Shown here: one piece after another, positions 43,595 to 54,331 of the stretch
Layout of the letters: the number at the start of each line of letters is the position of its first letter
How positions within the stretch are numbered: position 1 is the first letter of the stretch
From: Acidobacteriota bacterium
GTDB taxonomy: Bacteria; Acidobacteriota; Vicinamibacteria; Fen-336
Assembly: GCA_022340585.1 (NCBI GenBank)
Contig: JAJDNS010000067.1
Location: forward strand, 1-64,000
Length of the DNA: 64,000 bases
Reading direction: 5' to 3'
Made by a program: the position numbers and the translations under genes
The notes under the pieces: generated by a model
What the model was told of the DNA's origin: nothing
Seen by the model: the letters and a program-made list of their open reading frames with translations, nothing else
Database searches by the model: none

Positions 43595-44968
43595 TCAGCC
43601 CTCGGGCGGAATGTTGTGGTTCATCCGGAAGAGATTGTCCGGGTCCCACTTCTGCTTGACCGCGGCCAGTCGCTCGAAGTTGTCTCCGTAGGCGGCCCGG
43701 ACCCGGTCCCGCTCGTCGGTGCCGAGCAGGTTGACGTAGACCCCCCCGGTGCTGAAGGGGGTCATCAACTCGTGAAACGCCCGCGCCCATGACGTGACCT
43801 CGTCGTCCTGGTCGGGGTCGGCCCATCCCGCCATGATGTGGAAGGAGAAGGGGGCGGTCCGATGCGGGAACGCGGTGGCCGACGGATCGACTCGACCGAT
43901 GGCCCCTCCTCCCGCCCCGATGTAGACCAGGGTGAAGGCCCCGGGCAGGGCACCCACCCCGGACACGAAGGTCTCGATCGCCTCGTCGGAGAGGCCGGGG
44001 AGATCGTGCGACCTCGACTCGTAGCGCTGGCCCGCGGGCAGGCCGGCGTCGAAGGCCTGCTGAACGGCGGTGAAGGGCTGGGGCTGGACGAACTCCAGGA
44101 TGGGGTCCCCCACGCCGAGCAGGGGTCGGAGGTCGTCTTCGCCTTCCGGGTTCACGTGGAACACCACGAGGTCGACGGCGAGCTGCCCGTGGAACTCCTC
44201 GGGGAACTCGGGGATCGGCGGGACGCGCAGGATGAAGGCATAGCATTGAACCTCATCCGGCGCCTTCGCCATGACGTCACGGTACAGCCGGAGCATCTTC
44301 CCCGCGTCCTCGAGCCGGTGCACGATCTGGCCGGCCAGCACCTGGGGCCCGACCTCGTGCAGCCCGAACTCGAAGGACGTGACCACCCCGAAGTTGCCGC
44401 CCCCTCCCCGCAGGGCCCAGAAGAGCTCGGGGTGCTCGTCGGCACTGGCTCGGACCAGCCGGCCGGCCGCGGTGACGACGTCGGCCGACTGCAGGTTGTC
44501 GATGGCCATGCCGTGCCGGCGCGAGAGGTAGCCGTTCCCCCCCCCGAGGGTGAACCCCGCCACTCCCACCGTCGATACGGTCCCGCCGGGGGTCGCCAGG
44601 CCATCCTTCTGGGTCACCTCGTCGAGCTCGCCCCACCGGACTCCCGCCTCCACGCGCGCCCGTCTCGATTCGGGATCGACCACGATACCCTTCATCGAGG
44701 AGAGGTCGATCAGGAGGCCCCCGTCGCCCACGGTGTTGGCGGCGTACGCGTGGCCTCCTCCCTTGACGGACAGCCGCAGGCCCTGCTCGCGGGCCGCGTT
44801 CACCGCGGCCTGAACGTCGCCGGCCTGGCGGCACTGCACGATCACGTCCGGCCGCCGATCGAAGCGAGCATTCCAGACGGCGCGGGCCTCGTCGTAGCCC
44901 GGGTCGCCGGGGAGGAGAACCGCGCCGCGAACGGCGGTGTCGAGGGTGCGGCGGTCGATGTCAGTCAT
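43595..44968 (-). CDS. FAD-binding oxidoreductase (PCMH/BBE berberine-bridge type)
   Basis: RPDVIVQCRQAGDVQAAVNAAREQGLRLSVKGGGHAYAANTVGDGGLLIDLSSMKGI; GLATPGGTVSTVGVAGFTLGGGNGYLSRRHGMAIDNLQSADVV; C-terminal YVNLLGTDERDRVRAAYGDNFERLAAVKQKWDPDNLFRMNHNI. Confidence 0.95.
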   Translation of the reverse strand: MTDIDRRTLDTAVRGAVLLPGDPGYDEARAVWNARFDRRPDVIVQCRQAGDVQAAVNAAREQGLRLSVKGGGHAYAANTVGDGGLLIDLSSMKGIVVDPESRRARVEAGVRWGELDEVTQKDGLATPGGTVSTVGVAGFTLGGGNGYLSRRHGMAIDNLQSADVVTAAGRLVRASADEHPELFWALRGGGGNFGVVTSFEFGLHEVGPQVLAGQIVHRLEDAGKMLRLYRDVMAKAPDEVQCYAFILRVPPIPEFPEEFHGQLAVDLVVFHVNPEGEDDLRPLLGVGDPILEFVQPQPFTAVQQAFDAGLPAGQRYESRSHDLPGLSDEAIETFVSGVGALPGAFTLVYIGAGGGAIGRVDPSATAFPHRTAPFSFHIMAGWADPDQDDEVTSWARAFHELMTPFSTGGVYVNLLGTDERDRVRAAYGDNFERLAAVKQKWDPDNLFRMNHNIPPEG

Positions 44969-45114
44969 GGGTCTCCTTCCCCGGGGGCTCCATGCCATGG
45001 CTGCCGTGCGCCAGGCGGACGAGGGGGACGAAGCCCCGCTCCAACGACTCGCTCTTCTGGTGGCGGATCACGCTCTGCTGTCGATTCTACAGCGGATGGC
45101 CGGAGCGCTCCGAC

Positions 45115-48100
45115 TCAATCCGGTCGATCGGCCGGCAGGTCCATCCAGACGATCGTTCCTCGACCGGGCCGGCCCTCGGACTCGAGCCAGACCCGACCGC
45201 CGTGCACCTCGACGATGCGCTTCACCAGCGACAGGCCCACTCCCGAGCCGTCGACGCCCGCGTGCAGCCGCTTGAAGAGCTCGAAGGCCTCTTCGTGGTG
45301 CGCCGGGTCGATGCCGATGCCATTGTCACGGACGAAGAGCCGTGCGCGCCCGTCCTCGCGCCGACCGCCGACCTCGATCCGCGGTTGCTCCTGGTCACCG
45401 AGGTACTTCAGGGCGTTGTCGAGCAGGTTCTGGAGCACCTGGCGCAGGCGCGAGCGATCCACGTACAGCGTGGGCAGGTCCGGCTCCACGCTCAACTCCA
45501 CGCCGCGCTCGGCGATCCGCGTGGCCATCTCCCGGGTCACCTCGTCCACCAGGGGCTTCACCGCCACCGACTCGGGCTCGCCGCGCGCCCGGCCAACCAG
45601 CGACAGCTGCAGGAGCTCGTCCAGCAGCTCGGTCATCCGCGAGGCGGAGGACTTGACGCGAGCCACGTAGTCGCCGGCTTCCGTGAGGCGACCCTTCTCC
45701 AGGTCCGCCTCGAGCAGGCCGATGAAGCCCGAGATGCTGATGAGAGGTGACTTCAGGTCGTGGGAGACCGTATAGGTGAAGCGCTCCATCTCGGCGTTCC
45801 GCTCGCCCAGGAGCAGGTTCGCCTGGGACAGCTCCAGTGTCCGCTCGTCGACGAGAGCTCTGAGGCGTTGCTCGGTCCGGGCCAGGCGCCGGCTCCTCAG
45901 CTCCGATGCCGCCCAGGCCACCGCGCCCAGGGTGGCGAACGCCAGCAGCCAGGCCCACCACGTCTGATACCAGGGCCGGCTCACCGTGAAGGAGAAGCGT
46001 GTGGGGGCGCTCACTTGGCTGCTGCCCGGCATGACCGCGCGCACCTGCAGCGTGTGGGGGCCACTGTCCATTCCGGCGAGGACGATCTCGTTGCGAACCT
46101 GCGGACGCCTCCAGGACTCGTCCCGGCCCTCCAGGCGCACCTGATAGGCCAGGTGATCCCCGTAGTGAGGCGACGCGAAGCGTGACGCGAGGTAGCCGCC
46201 GTCCGGCACCGTCGGGACCTCTACCCCGGGGTCGATCGGCTCGTCGTTGATGCGAACGTCGAGCAGGGCTGGCGGCGGCAGCGCGCCGCGAGAGCGCGGA
46301 AGCCCCTGGAGACGCGCCAGGCCCCGAGCGGTCGCCGCCGTCACTCCGCCTCCCGGCACGGGAAACAGACCTCTCACCGCCACGATCCTCGAGGGCAGCC
46401 CGGCCCCCTCGTCGAAGTGGTCGTGCTCGCCGGTCTCGGGATCGAGGCGAACCACTCCGTCACCGGTGGCGATCCAGATCGAGCAGCTCTCGTCGGCCGC
46501 AACCGCCACCACCAACGACGAATCCCTCCCCGGGCCGAGCTCCACCCGGAAGGCCCGTCCTTCCCGGACCTCGAGGAGGCCGGCGGTGGTGCCGATCCAG
46601 TACCGGCCCTTCGCATCGACCGCGAGGTCGTAGACGTTGAAGCCGTCGGCGGGCTCGAAGGGCAGGTTCGCCACCAGCGTCGCGAAGGAGTCGCGGTCCC
46701 CGTCGTAGCGGAGGAGGAGGGCATTCGGGTCGTTGGTGGCGACGACGATCTCTCCGGTGAGTGACCGGTCGAGAGCCAGGGCCCTTCGGGGCACGCCCGC
46801 CCCGACGCCGTAGTACCGCTCCGAGCCGTCCGGGTCGAGCCGCAAGATTCCGTCGTCGGCGGCGCGGATCAGCCAGAGCCGTGAGTCCTCGTCCTGCTCG
46901 AGATCCTGGGCAAATGATCCCTCGAGGCTGAGGCGGCGCACGAGGCGCTCGCCCTCGAACTGGAGGAGGCCTGTCTCGTGAGCGGCGTACACGAAGCGAC
47001 CGTCGGTCCGGAGACCCAGCAGGAAGGGCGAGGGCTCGTCGAGGAGCGCCTTCGTCACCGTCCCCCGCGGGCCGGGCCGCAACCGGTACACGTTGCGTCG
47101 ATCGGAAGCGTACATCGCCCCGTTCGCGGTCTGGACGAACGACACCAGGAAGCGGCTCATCGCCTCGTCGGCGAGGCGCACCACCTCGAAGTCGGGAGGG
47201 CGGAGGTGGAGAAGGCCCTCGTCGCTGCTCAGCCAGAGGCTGCCATCCTCGTCCGCGAGGATGTGCTGGACGAGGAAGGCCGGGACGCGATCCCGGGGCG
47301 AGAACCGTCCCCCCTCCAGACGGCCGACGTGCGCCTCGAGACCGAACGTGCCGAGGACGATGTCCTCCCCGACGCGGCCGATGGCCGAGACCCGGTAGGT
47401 GTCGCTGATCTGGACGACATCGACGACGTGCCCTCCCTTCCCGACTCGAATCTCGAACAGCCCCCGGCCCGTTCCGGCCCACAGCCGGTCCTCCCCGATG
47501 GGGCGAAGCCGGTTGACCTCGGTGACGGGCCAGTCGATGGCCACGGGGACGAAGCGGTCAGCCCCTTCGTCGAAGCGATACAGCTTCCCCGTCTGGGCCG
47601 CCGCCCAGAGCGTCCCGAAGCCGTCCTCGGCAAGGCAATAGGAGCGGATGAAGCTGGCCGAGTGACTCGGGGGCGGGAGCTCGTAGCGGATCAGCCGCTC
47701 CCCGTCGACGCGGACGATTCCCTGGGGCTCCGCCACCCAGAGACGTCCCCGACGGTCCTCGTACACCGCCTTCGGGGAATGCAGGACTCCGGGTTCGGGA
47801 GCGAGAGACGCCTCGAACAGGGTGCGAAAGCCGACCCGGGCCGGGGTCCCGACGACCTCCACGAGGCCGACATCGCCGACGGCCAGCAGGCGCCCCTCAC
47901 GGGTGAGCACCAGATCCTTGGCGAACGGGAAGGAATGCTCGTCCTCGTACGTGGAGAACTCGGTCCCGTCGTATCGGACGAGCCCGGCATCCGTGGCCAG
48001 CCAGACGAAGCCGAACCGGTCCCGGGCGGAGGACTTGACCAGGTCGGTGGGCAACCCGTCAACGGTCCCGAAACGCTCCTCGACAAAGGTGCTCGCCGGG

Positions 48101-48171
48101 CTCGGTGGCGCCAGCCAGAGCACGAGAATCGCCGCCGCCAGCACCGCCGCTCGCCGGGGCTCACCACTCAT
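45115..48171 (-). CDS. Two-component-regulator-propeller sensor histidine kinase (Reg_prop, Y_Y_Y, HisKA, HATPase)
   Basis: FGTVDGLPTDLVKSSARDRFGFVWLATDAGLVRYDG; repeated blade motifs; FTYTVSHDLKSPLISISGFIGLLE; NLLDNALKYLGD. Confidence 0.93.
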   Translation of the reverse strand: MSGEPRRAAVLAAAILVLWLAPPSPASTFVEERFGTVDGLPTDLVKSSARDRFGFVWLATDAGLVRYDGTEFSTYEDEHSFPFAKDLVLTREGRLLAVGDVGLVEVVGTPARVGFRTLFEASLAPEPGVLHSPKAVYEDRRGRLWVAEPQGIVRVDGERLIRYELPPPSHSASFIRSYCLAEDGFGTLWAAAQTGKLYRFDEGADRFVPVAIDWPVTEVNRLRPIGEDRLWAGTGRGLFEIRVGKGGHVVDVVQISDTYRVSAIGRVGEDIVLGTFGLEAHVGRLEGGRFSPRDRVPAFLVQHILADEDGSLWLSSDEGLLHLRPPDFEVVRLADEAMSRFLVSFVQTANGAMYASDRRNVYRLRPGPRGTVTKALLDEPSPFLLGLRTDGRFVYAAHETGLLQFEGERLVRRLSLEGSFAQDLEQDEDSRLWLIRAADDGILRLDPDGSERYYGVGAGVPRRALALDRSLTGEIVVATNDPNALLLRYDGDRDSFATLVANLPFEPADGFNVYDLAVDAKGRYWIGTTAGLLEVREGRAFRVELGPGRDSSLVVAVAADESCSIWIATGDGVVRLDPETGEHDHFDEGAGLPSRIVAVRGLFPVPGGGVTAATARGLARLQGLPRSRGALPPPALLDVRINDEPIDPGVEVPTVPDGGYLASRFASPHYGDHLAYQVRLEGRDESWRRPQVRNEIVLAGMDSGPHTLQVRAVMPGSSQVSAPTRFSFTVSRPWYQTWWAWLLAFATLGAVAWAASELRSRRLARTEQRLRALVDERTLELSQANLLLGERNAEMERFTYTVSHDLKSPLISISGFIGLLEADLEKGRLTEAGDYVARVKSSASRMTELLDELLQLSLVGRARGEPESVAVKPLVDEVTREMATRIAERGVELSVEPDLPTLYVDRSRLRQVLQNLLDNALKYLGDQEQPRIEVGGRREDGRARLFVRDNGIGIDPAHHEEAFELFKRLHAGVDGSGVGLSLVKRIVEVHGGRVWLESEGRPGRGTIVWMDLPADRPD

Positions 48172-48380
48172 CTGCGGGAACACTCTAGCCGCGCCCGCCC
48201 GGCTGCGGCAAGGCACCGGCGCCGGTCCGATGACGGCCACCTTCGAGCGAGCCGGCGAGATCGCCCAACCGCGAGACGCGGGCTCCGGGCCTCCAGAACC
48301 AGCAGAGGATTGCCCGAGTGCCTCGATCGGGAGACGATGGGCTCCCCCCGCGAGCGCTCATCGGCGAGGAGGAAGGCCAG

Positions 48381-49031
48381 ATGACCGAGGACAGCCGAGC
48401 CCGGGATCCCGCGCGGGTCCTCTTCGACTACCTGTACCTCCGCGATCCGGAGATCGGGCCCGCCGACGCCGTCATCGGCTTCGGGCACTTCGATCTGAAG
48501 ATCCCTCGCCGCTGCCTCGAGCTGCACCGCCGCGGACTCGCTCCCTTGATCGTGCTCTCGGGAGGGAGGGGCGCGGGCACCGCCGACCTCGGCCAGGCCG
48601 AGGCCCGCGCCTTTCTCGACGAGATCCAGGCGCACGCGAGCGAGGGCGCGGTCCTCCTCGAGGACCGCTCGACCAACACCGGAGAGAACGTCGAGGCCAC
48701 GGCCCGCCTGCTGGAGGACGAGGGTCGGCCCCTCGGATCCGGAGGCGGGGTCCGCACCGCGCTCATCGTGGCCAACGCCTGCCGGCAGCGCCGGGTGGAC
48801 CTGACCTGCCGCCGCCACCACCCGGACGTGCGGTGGATCAACGCCCCGCCCGCCACATCCTTCCTCGAGGAGGTCGCCCTGTACGCGGGCAAGGGCCAGG
48901 ACCTCGTGCCGCTGCTGTCCGGCGAGATCCAGCGCCTCCTCGACTACCCGGCCCGGGGGTTCTGCCTGCCTGCGCACATCCCCCCGGAGGTCCTCGCCGC
49001 CCACGCGCGGCTCAATGCGCAGCGGGGCTGA
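48381..49031 (+). CDS. YdcF/DUF218 (ElyC/SanA-like) protein
   Basis: ADAVIGFGHFDLKIPRRCLELHRRGLAPLIVLSGGRGAGTADLGQAEARAFLDE...VLLEDRSTNTGENVEATARLL. Confidence 0.85.
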   Translation: MTEDSRARDPARVLFDYLYLRDPEIGPADAVIGFGHFDLKIPRRCLELHRRGLAPLIVLSGGRGAGTADLGQAEARAFLDEIQAHASEGAVLLEDRSTNTGENVEATARLLEDEGRPLGSGGGVRTALIVANACRQRRVDLTCRRHHPDVRWINAPPATSFLEEVALYAGKGQDLVPLLSGEIQRLLDYPARGFCLPAHIPPEVLAAHARLNAQRG

Positions 49032-49075
49032 GGACGAGCAGCGGGCCCTGCCGCTCGACGCGCGTCGCTCCCCGC

Positions 49076-50308
49076 TCAGGCGGCCCGGATGGCGTCCACC
49101 GGGTGCAGGCGGGAGGCGCGGAGGGCCGGGTAGACGCCGGCGCCAAGGCCGATGACGATGGCGAAAACGGCGGCGAGGAGGAGGCCAGCCGGGGAAACGG
49201 GCAGCCCGTCTTCGAAGGCCGTTCCCGCCAGCAGGGTGATCCCGTAGCCGAGGGCCGCGCCCAGCATCCCGCCCACGAGCGAGAGCGAAACGGACTCCAC
49301 GAGGAACTGACCGAAGATCTCCGGGTCGGTGGCGCCCATGGCCTTGCGGAGACCGATCTCGTAGGTCCTCTCGCCAATCGAGATCTGCATCACCGAGAAG
49401 ATCCCGATCCCGCCGACGAGGAGGGAGATGCCGGCGATCGAGGCGAGGACCACCCTCCAGTTGCGAACCAGCTCGTCGACCTGGCCCCGGATGCGCAGGA
49501 GCTCCTCGCCGATGTTCTCGATCTTGAAGTCGGTGATCCCGCGGTGGCTGCGCCGCATGAGGTCTTCCACCTCGCCCTGGGCGTGCTCCAGCTCCAGGGG
49601 GTCGGCCTGGAAGGCCCAGGCGTGGACGGTGTCTTCGCCCAGGAAGTACTCCTGGGCGGTGGTGAGGGGGATGTAGACCTTGGAGTTGTCCCGGCGCATC
49701 TCGTCGTCGTTGACCTGGTTGGTGCCGAGGTGGCGGAGGACCCCCACGATTCGGAATCGCACCCCGCGGATCAGGATCTCGCGACCCACCGCCTCCTCGC
49801 TGCCGAAGACGTCCTCCTTGAGGGTGTGCCCCAGCAGCGCCACCGTGGCCCGGGTCTCGACGTCGCGCTCCACCAGGTAGCGGCCGGTCTCGGCGTCGCG
49901 GTTGCGAATGCGGCCCCAGGCGGGGGTGACGCCCTCGACCGTGATCTTGAGGGTCCGCCCGTTCACGCGGGCCGTCTCGTCGCCGAGACCCACGACGGGA
50001 GCGGCCTCCTCGATCACCTCGCGGCCCCGCTCGATGATCGCGCCGTCGGCCCGACGCAGGCCCCGGGAGTAGCCTTGCTTCTTCCGCTCGATCGGGTTCT
50101 CGGCCTCCCTGGGCACCACGATGATCACGCCGTCGTAGCCGAGGTCGGCGAGGCCCTTCTCGACCGCGTCGGCGAGGCCGCCGATGACCGACACCATGAC
50201 CACGAGGGCGGTCGTGCCGAGGACGATCCCGACCAGGGTCAGCGCCGAGCGGAGCTTGTGGGCCCGGATCTCGGCGAGCGACGTGCGGACGGCCTCGTCG
50301 ACGTGCAC
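49076..50308 (-). CDS. MacB-like ABC transporter permease (FtsX family)
   Basis: EAVRTSLAEIRAHKLRSALTLVGIVLGTTALVVMVSVIGG; GGIGIFSVMQISIGERTYEIGLRKAMGATDPEIFGQFLVES; GVYPALRASRLHPVDAIRA; GTG start overlapping previous stop. Confidence 0.92.
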   Translation of the reverse strand: MHVDEAVRTSLAEIRAHKLRSALTLVGIVLGTTALVVMVSVIGGLADAVEKGLADLGYDGVIIVVPREAENPIERKKQGYSRGLRRADGAIIERGREVIEEAAPVVGLGDETARVNGRTLKITVEGVTPAWGRIRNRDAETGRYLVERDVETRATVALLGHTLKEDVFGSEEAVGREILIRGVRFRIVGVLRHLGTNQVNDDEMRRDNSKVYIPLTTAQEYFLGEDTVHAWAFQADPLELEHAQGEVEDLMRRSHRGITDFKIENIGEELLRIRGQVDELVRNWRVVLASIAGISLLVGGIGIFSVMQISIGERTYEIGLRKAMGATDPEIFGQFLVESVSLSLVGGMLGAALGYGITLLAGTAFEDGLPVSPAGLLLAAVFAIVIGLGAGVYPALRASRLHPVDAIRAA

Positions 50309-51576
50309 TACTCGTACCTCAGGGCCTCGATGGGATTCAGGCGCGCCGCCCGGATGGCCGGGTAGAACCCGAAGAAGATCCCGACCGCCACCGCGAAGCC
50401 CAGGCCGAGGACCATGATGCGCGGGGTCATGACCACCGGTTGCTGGATGAGGTCGCTCATGGCCGCGGTGAACCCCACCCCGAGGCCGAGCCCCAGCAGG
50501 CCCCCGAGAAGCGTGACGACGACGCTCTCCACCAGGAACTGGGCCATGATGTTGAGCCCGGTGGCCCCCAGGGCCTTGCGCGTGCCGACCTCGCGCACCC
50601 TCTCGTTGAAGGAGGCGAGGAGGATGTTCATGATGACGATGCCGCCGACGAGGAGCGAGATGGTCCCGCAGACGAGGAAGGTGATGTCGTAGATCTTCCC
50701 CTGCTCGTCCATCTGCTGGGCGAAGGCGGCGCGGTTGAAGACCTCGAAGTCCTCGACCCCCCCGTGGGCCCGGCGGAGGATGGTCGTCGCCTCCTCGGTG
50801 GCCTCGTCCATCTCCTCCACGCTGCGGGCCTGGACGTTGATGTAGGCCACCTTCTGGTTCTCGCGATCCCCTACCATCCGGGTGATCATCGAGGTGATCG
50901 GCACGAAGACCATCTCGTTCATCCACTCCAGCGAGTTCCGGTTGGCGGAGTTCCAGTAGAAGACCTTCCGCTCCATGACCCCCACCACGGTGTAGCGGTC
51001 GGAGCCGATGCTGACGATCCTCCCCACCGCCGGGCGACCCCCGAACAGCTCGCGGCGCCGCGTGGAGCCGAGAACCACGACCTTGGCGCTGCGGCCGAGG
51101 TCCTCGCCGGTGAGAAAGCGGCCCTCCGCCGGGTGGAAGTCGTACATGGGCTCGTAGGCGGGGGTGGCGCCCGAGATCTGGAGCGACTTCTCGAAGCCCG
51201 GGGCCTTCACGATCTCCTGGCGCTCCATCGTCGGCTCCACCAGCTCGAGGGTCGTGGCCTGGGCCTGGAGGGCGCGGGCGTCCTCGTAGGTGAGGCCCTT
51301 CGACCTCTTCTCGATGGCGTTCTGCTTGAGCTCCCGGGCGTTCAGCTCGCGGACGAACATCTTGCGCACTCCGCCCGTCTTGTCCCAGAACTCCTGCCCC
51401 TTGCGTCGTCCGCCGTCGATGAGGCCGAACGTGGCCACCACGGAGGCAACCCCGAGGACGATTCCCACCATCTGGAGGAGGCTCCGGCTCCGGTGGGTTC
51501 CGATGTCGACCACCCCGTCGACCACCGAGTCCCAGAGCGAGAAGAGGTGCCGGCGCAAGAGCCTCAGGCGGGACAT
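50308..51576 (-). CDS. MacB-like ABC transporter permease (FtsX family)
   Basis: SRSLLQMVGIVLGVASVVATFGLIDGG; VGGIVIMNILLASFNERVREVGTRKALGATGLNIMAQFLVES; GFYPAIRAARLNPIEALRYE. Confidence 0.93.
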   Translation of the reverse strand: MSRLRLLRRHLFSLWDSVVDGVVDIGTHRSRSLLQMVGIVLGVASVVATFGLIDGGRRKGQEFWDKTGGVRKMFVRELNARELKQNAIEKRSKGLTYEDARALQAQATTLELVEPTMERQEIVKAPGFEKSLQISGATPAYEPMYDFHPAEGRFLTGEDLGRSAKVVVLGSTRRRELFGGRPAVGRIVSIGSDRYTVVGVMERKVFYWNSANRNSLEWMNEMVFVPITSMITRMVGDRENQKVAYINVQARSVEEMDEATEEATTILRRAHGGVEDFEVFNRAAFAQQMDEQGKIYDITFLVCGTISLLVGGIVIMNILLASFNERVREVGTRKALGATGLNIMAQFLVESVVVTLLGGLLGLGLGVGFTAAMSDLIQQPVVMTPRIMVLGLGFAVAVGIFFGFYPAIRAARLNPIEALRYE

Positions 51577-51585
51577 CGCAGCTCC

Positions 51586-52330
<745 letters not shown>

Positions 52331-52338
<8 letters not shown>

Positions 52339-53578
52339 CGTCCTCGTCCTTCGGGCGGGTGGGGTCCTCCACCGCCACCTCGACGCCCTCGTCGAGCCCG
52401 GCGACGATCTCCACCTTCTCGACGCTGGCGAGGCCGGTCTCCACCTCTCGCAGGTCGAAGCTCTTCTTCCACAGGTTCTTCTCGTCGAGCTCCTCCTCCT
52501 CGTTCCCGTCGGAGGCCAGGACCCTGGAGAGGAGGCCCCCCTTCTTCGCCTCCTCCTGCGGCTCCTCTTCCTTCTTCACGTACACGACGTCGGTCTCGTC
52601 CTTCTTGAAGATGGCCTCGACGGGCACGGTGAGCACGCCCTCGCGCTTCTCCCCGACGACGTCGATGTTGGCGGTCATCCCCGTGCGCAGCTCCGCCCCC
52701 TGCCGGTCGATGGCGATCTCGACGTCGAAGACCTTGACCTTCTCCTCCAGGCGCGCGGCGGGGGCGATGCGCTCGATGACTCCCTCGAACTTCACCTTCG
52801 GGTAGGCGTCGAGGGTGATGCGGACGGGCTGCTCGAGCCGGATCTTGCCGATGTCCACCTCGTTGATGCCCGCCTTGATGATCATGGTGTCGACGTCGGC
52901 CACGGTCATCAGGACCGTGCCTGCGTTGAACGACGAGACACCGGACGTCACGGTGTCTCCGAGCTCCACGTCGCGACGGATCACCAGCCCGTCCATGGGC
53001 GAGGTCACGTTCAGATGCTGGGCGGTGGCGGCGTTGGCGAGGGCGATGGGGACCCCACTCTCCTGGACAATCTTGTACTTCTCGAGCGCGGCGTCGTAGT
53101 TGGCCTTCGCCTGGCGGTAGCGGGTCTCGGTCTCCAGGTCGGCCTGCTTGGAGAGAAGTCCCTGATCGAAGAGCCCGCGGTTGCGCTCGTGGGTCGCTCG
53201 GGCCTCGGTGAGGGCGATCTCCGCCTCCTCGACCGCGTTCTTCACCTGCGAGAGGTCCCGGGCCTGGTTGACATCGGGCTCCACCCGGGCCAGGACCTGG
53301 CCCCGGCGGACCTTGTCGCCCTCGCGAACGAGCAGCTCGACCACCTTTCCGGAGAGGACCGACTTCACGTCGACCTTGACCAGCGGCTCGACCGACCCGA
53401 CCTCGCTGACCCGCACCTGCACGTCGGCGAGCTCGGCCCTGGCGGTGCGGAGCGCGTCCTTCCTCTCGTCGCCTCCGTCGCCGTTGCGGGTGGCGAACCA
53501 GGCGCCGAGGACCACGACCACCAGGAGCCCGCCGATCCACAGCCACCTTCGCGACTTCTTCCCGTTCACCCTGGCCAT
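52331..53578 (-). CDS. MacA-like periplasmic adaptor subunit
   Basis: [70 protein letters not shown]. Confidence 0.92.
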
Positions 53579-53795
53579 GACCCGCTCCTCTCGTCGCCCG
53601 GCCCGACCCGTACCCAGAGGCGTCCTGGGACAATCGTGCTCTCGCTTCGTAGTACGCCCCTCTCCCCGAATGGGTTCCCAGACGGAGTCAAACGTCCAAG
53701 CCGTTGGACTTCCGGGGCGAGCGACGCCGGGGCACGGCCCCCGGACGGGTCGGTGGCGTCGCTTGCCACCCCGAGGGAAGTGTCATTAACCTACA

Positions 53796-53831
53796 GGTCG
53801 GCCGACGGCCGACCGCCCGGGTTGCCCGGGC
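53796..53831 (+). promoter_or_regulatory. Two adjacent strong hairpins in the 5' region of the small secreted protein gene
   Basis: GGTCGGCC-GAC-GGCCGACC immediately followed by GCCCGGG-TTG-CCCGGGC; ATG at 53854. Confidence 0.5.
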
Positions 53832-53853
53832 CCCCCGATGTGAGAGGACCGAA

Positions 53854-54222
53854 ATGACTGGCGTGAAGAGGTACCTGATGGTCACCGCGACGTTGTCGGC
53901 GCTGCTTCTCGGCGGCAGCATCGGATCGGCGGTGGCAGCCGAGGCGAGGGTGGTCGACGGGAATCTGTGGGTCGCCTCGACAGACGCCGAGAAGCGGGCC
54001 TACATGGTCGGTGTCGCCGACACCCTCGCGCTGCAGCAAGCCATCCTCGCGAAGAAGGGCGTGAAGAGCCCGGAGTCGATCACTCGCCTGTCCGATGTGC
54101 TCCAGGACGTGACGGCCGAACGCGCCGTCGAGGAGATCGACAACTGGTACGAGGCGAACCCCTCGCGCATGGCTGCTCCGGTGCTCGGCGTGGTCTGGCT
54201 GAGCATCGTCGAGGCTCGCTGA
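53854..54222 (+). CDS. Small secreted protein of unknown function
   Basis: MTGVKRYLMVTATLSALLLGGSIGSAVAAEARVVDGNLWVASTDAEKRAYMVGVADTLALQQAILAKKG...VVWLSIVEAR; SD-like GAGAGG. Confidence 0.6.
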   Translation: MTGVKRYLMVTATLSALLLGGSIGSAVAAEARVVDGNLWVASTDAEKRAYMVGVADTLALQQAILAKKGVKSPESITRLSDVLQDVTAERAVEEIDNWYEANPSRMAAPVLGVVWLSIVEAR

Positions 54223-54331
54223 CTTGATCCAGAGAGGGAGATTTCACGGCGGCACGACGGGAGTGCGGCCATCGGCGGCGTGGCTGGGGTAGAGTCTTGC
54301 TGAACACGCCACAGAGGCAGGAGGCACGAGC

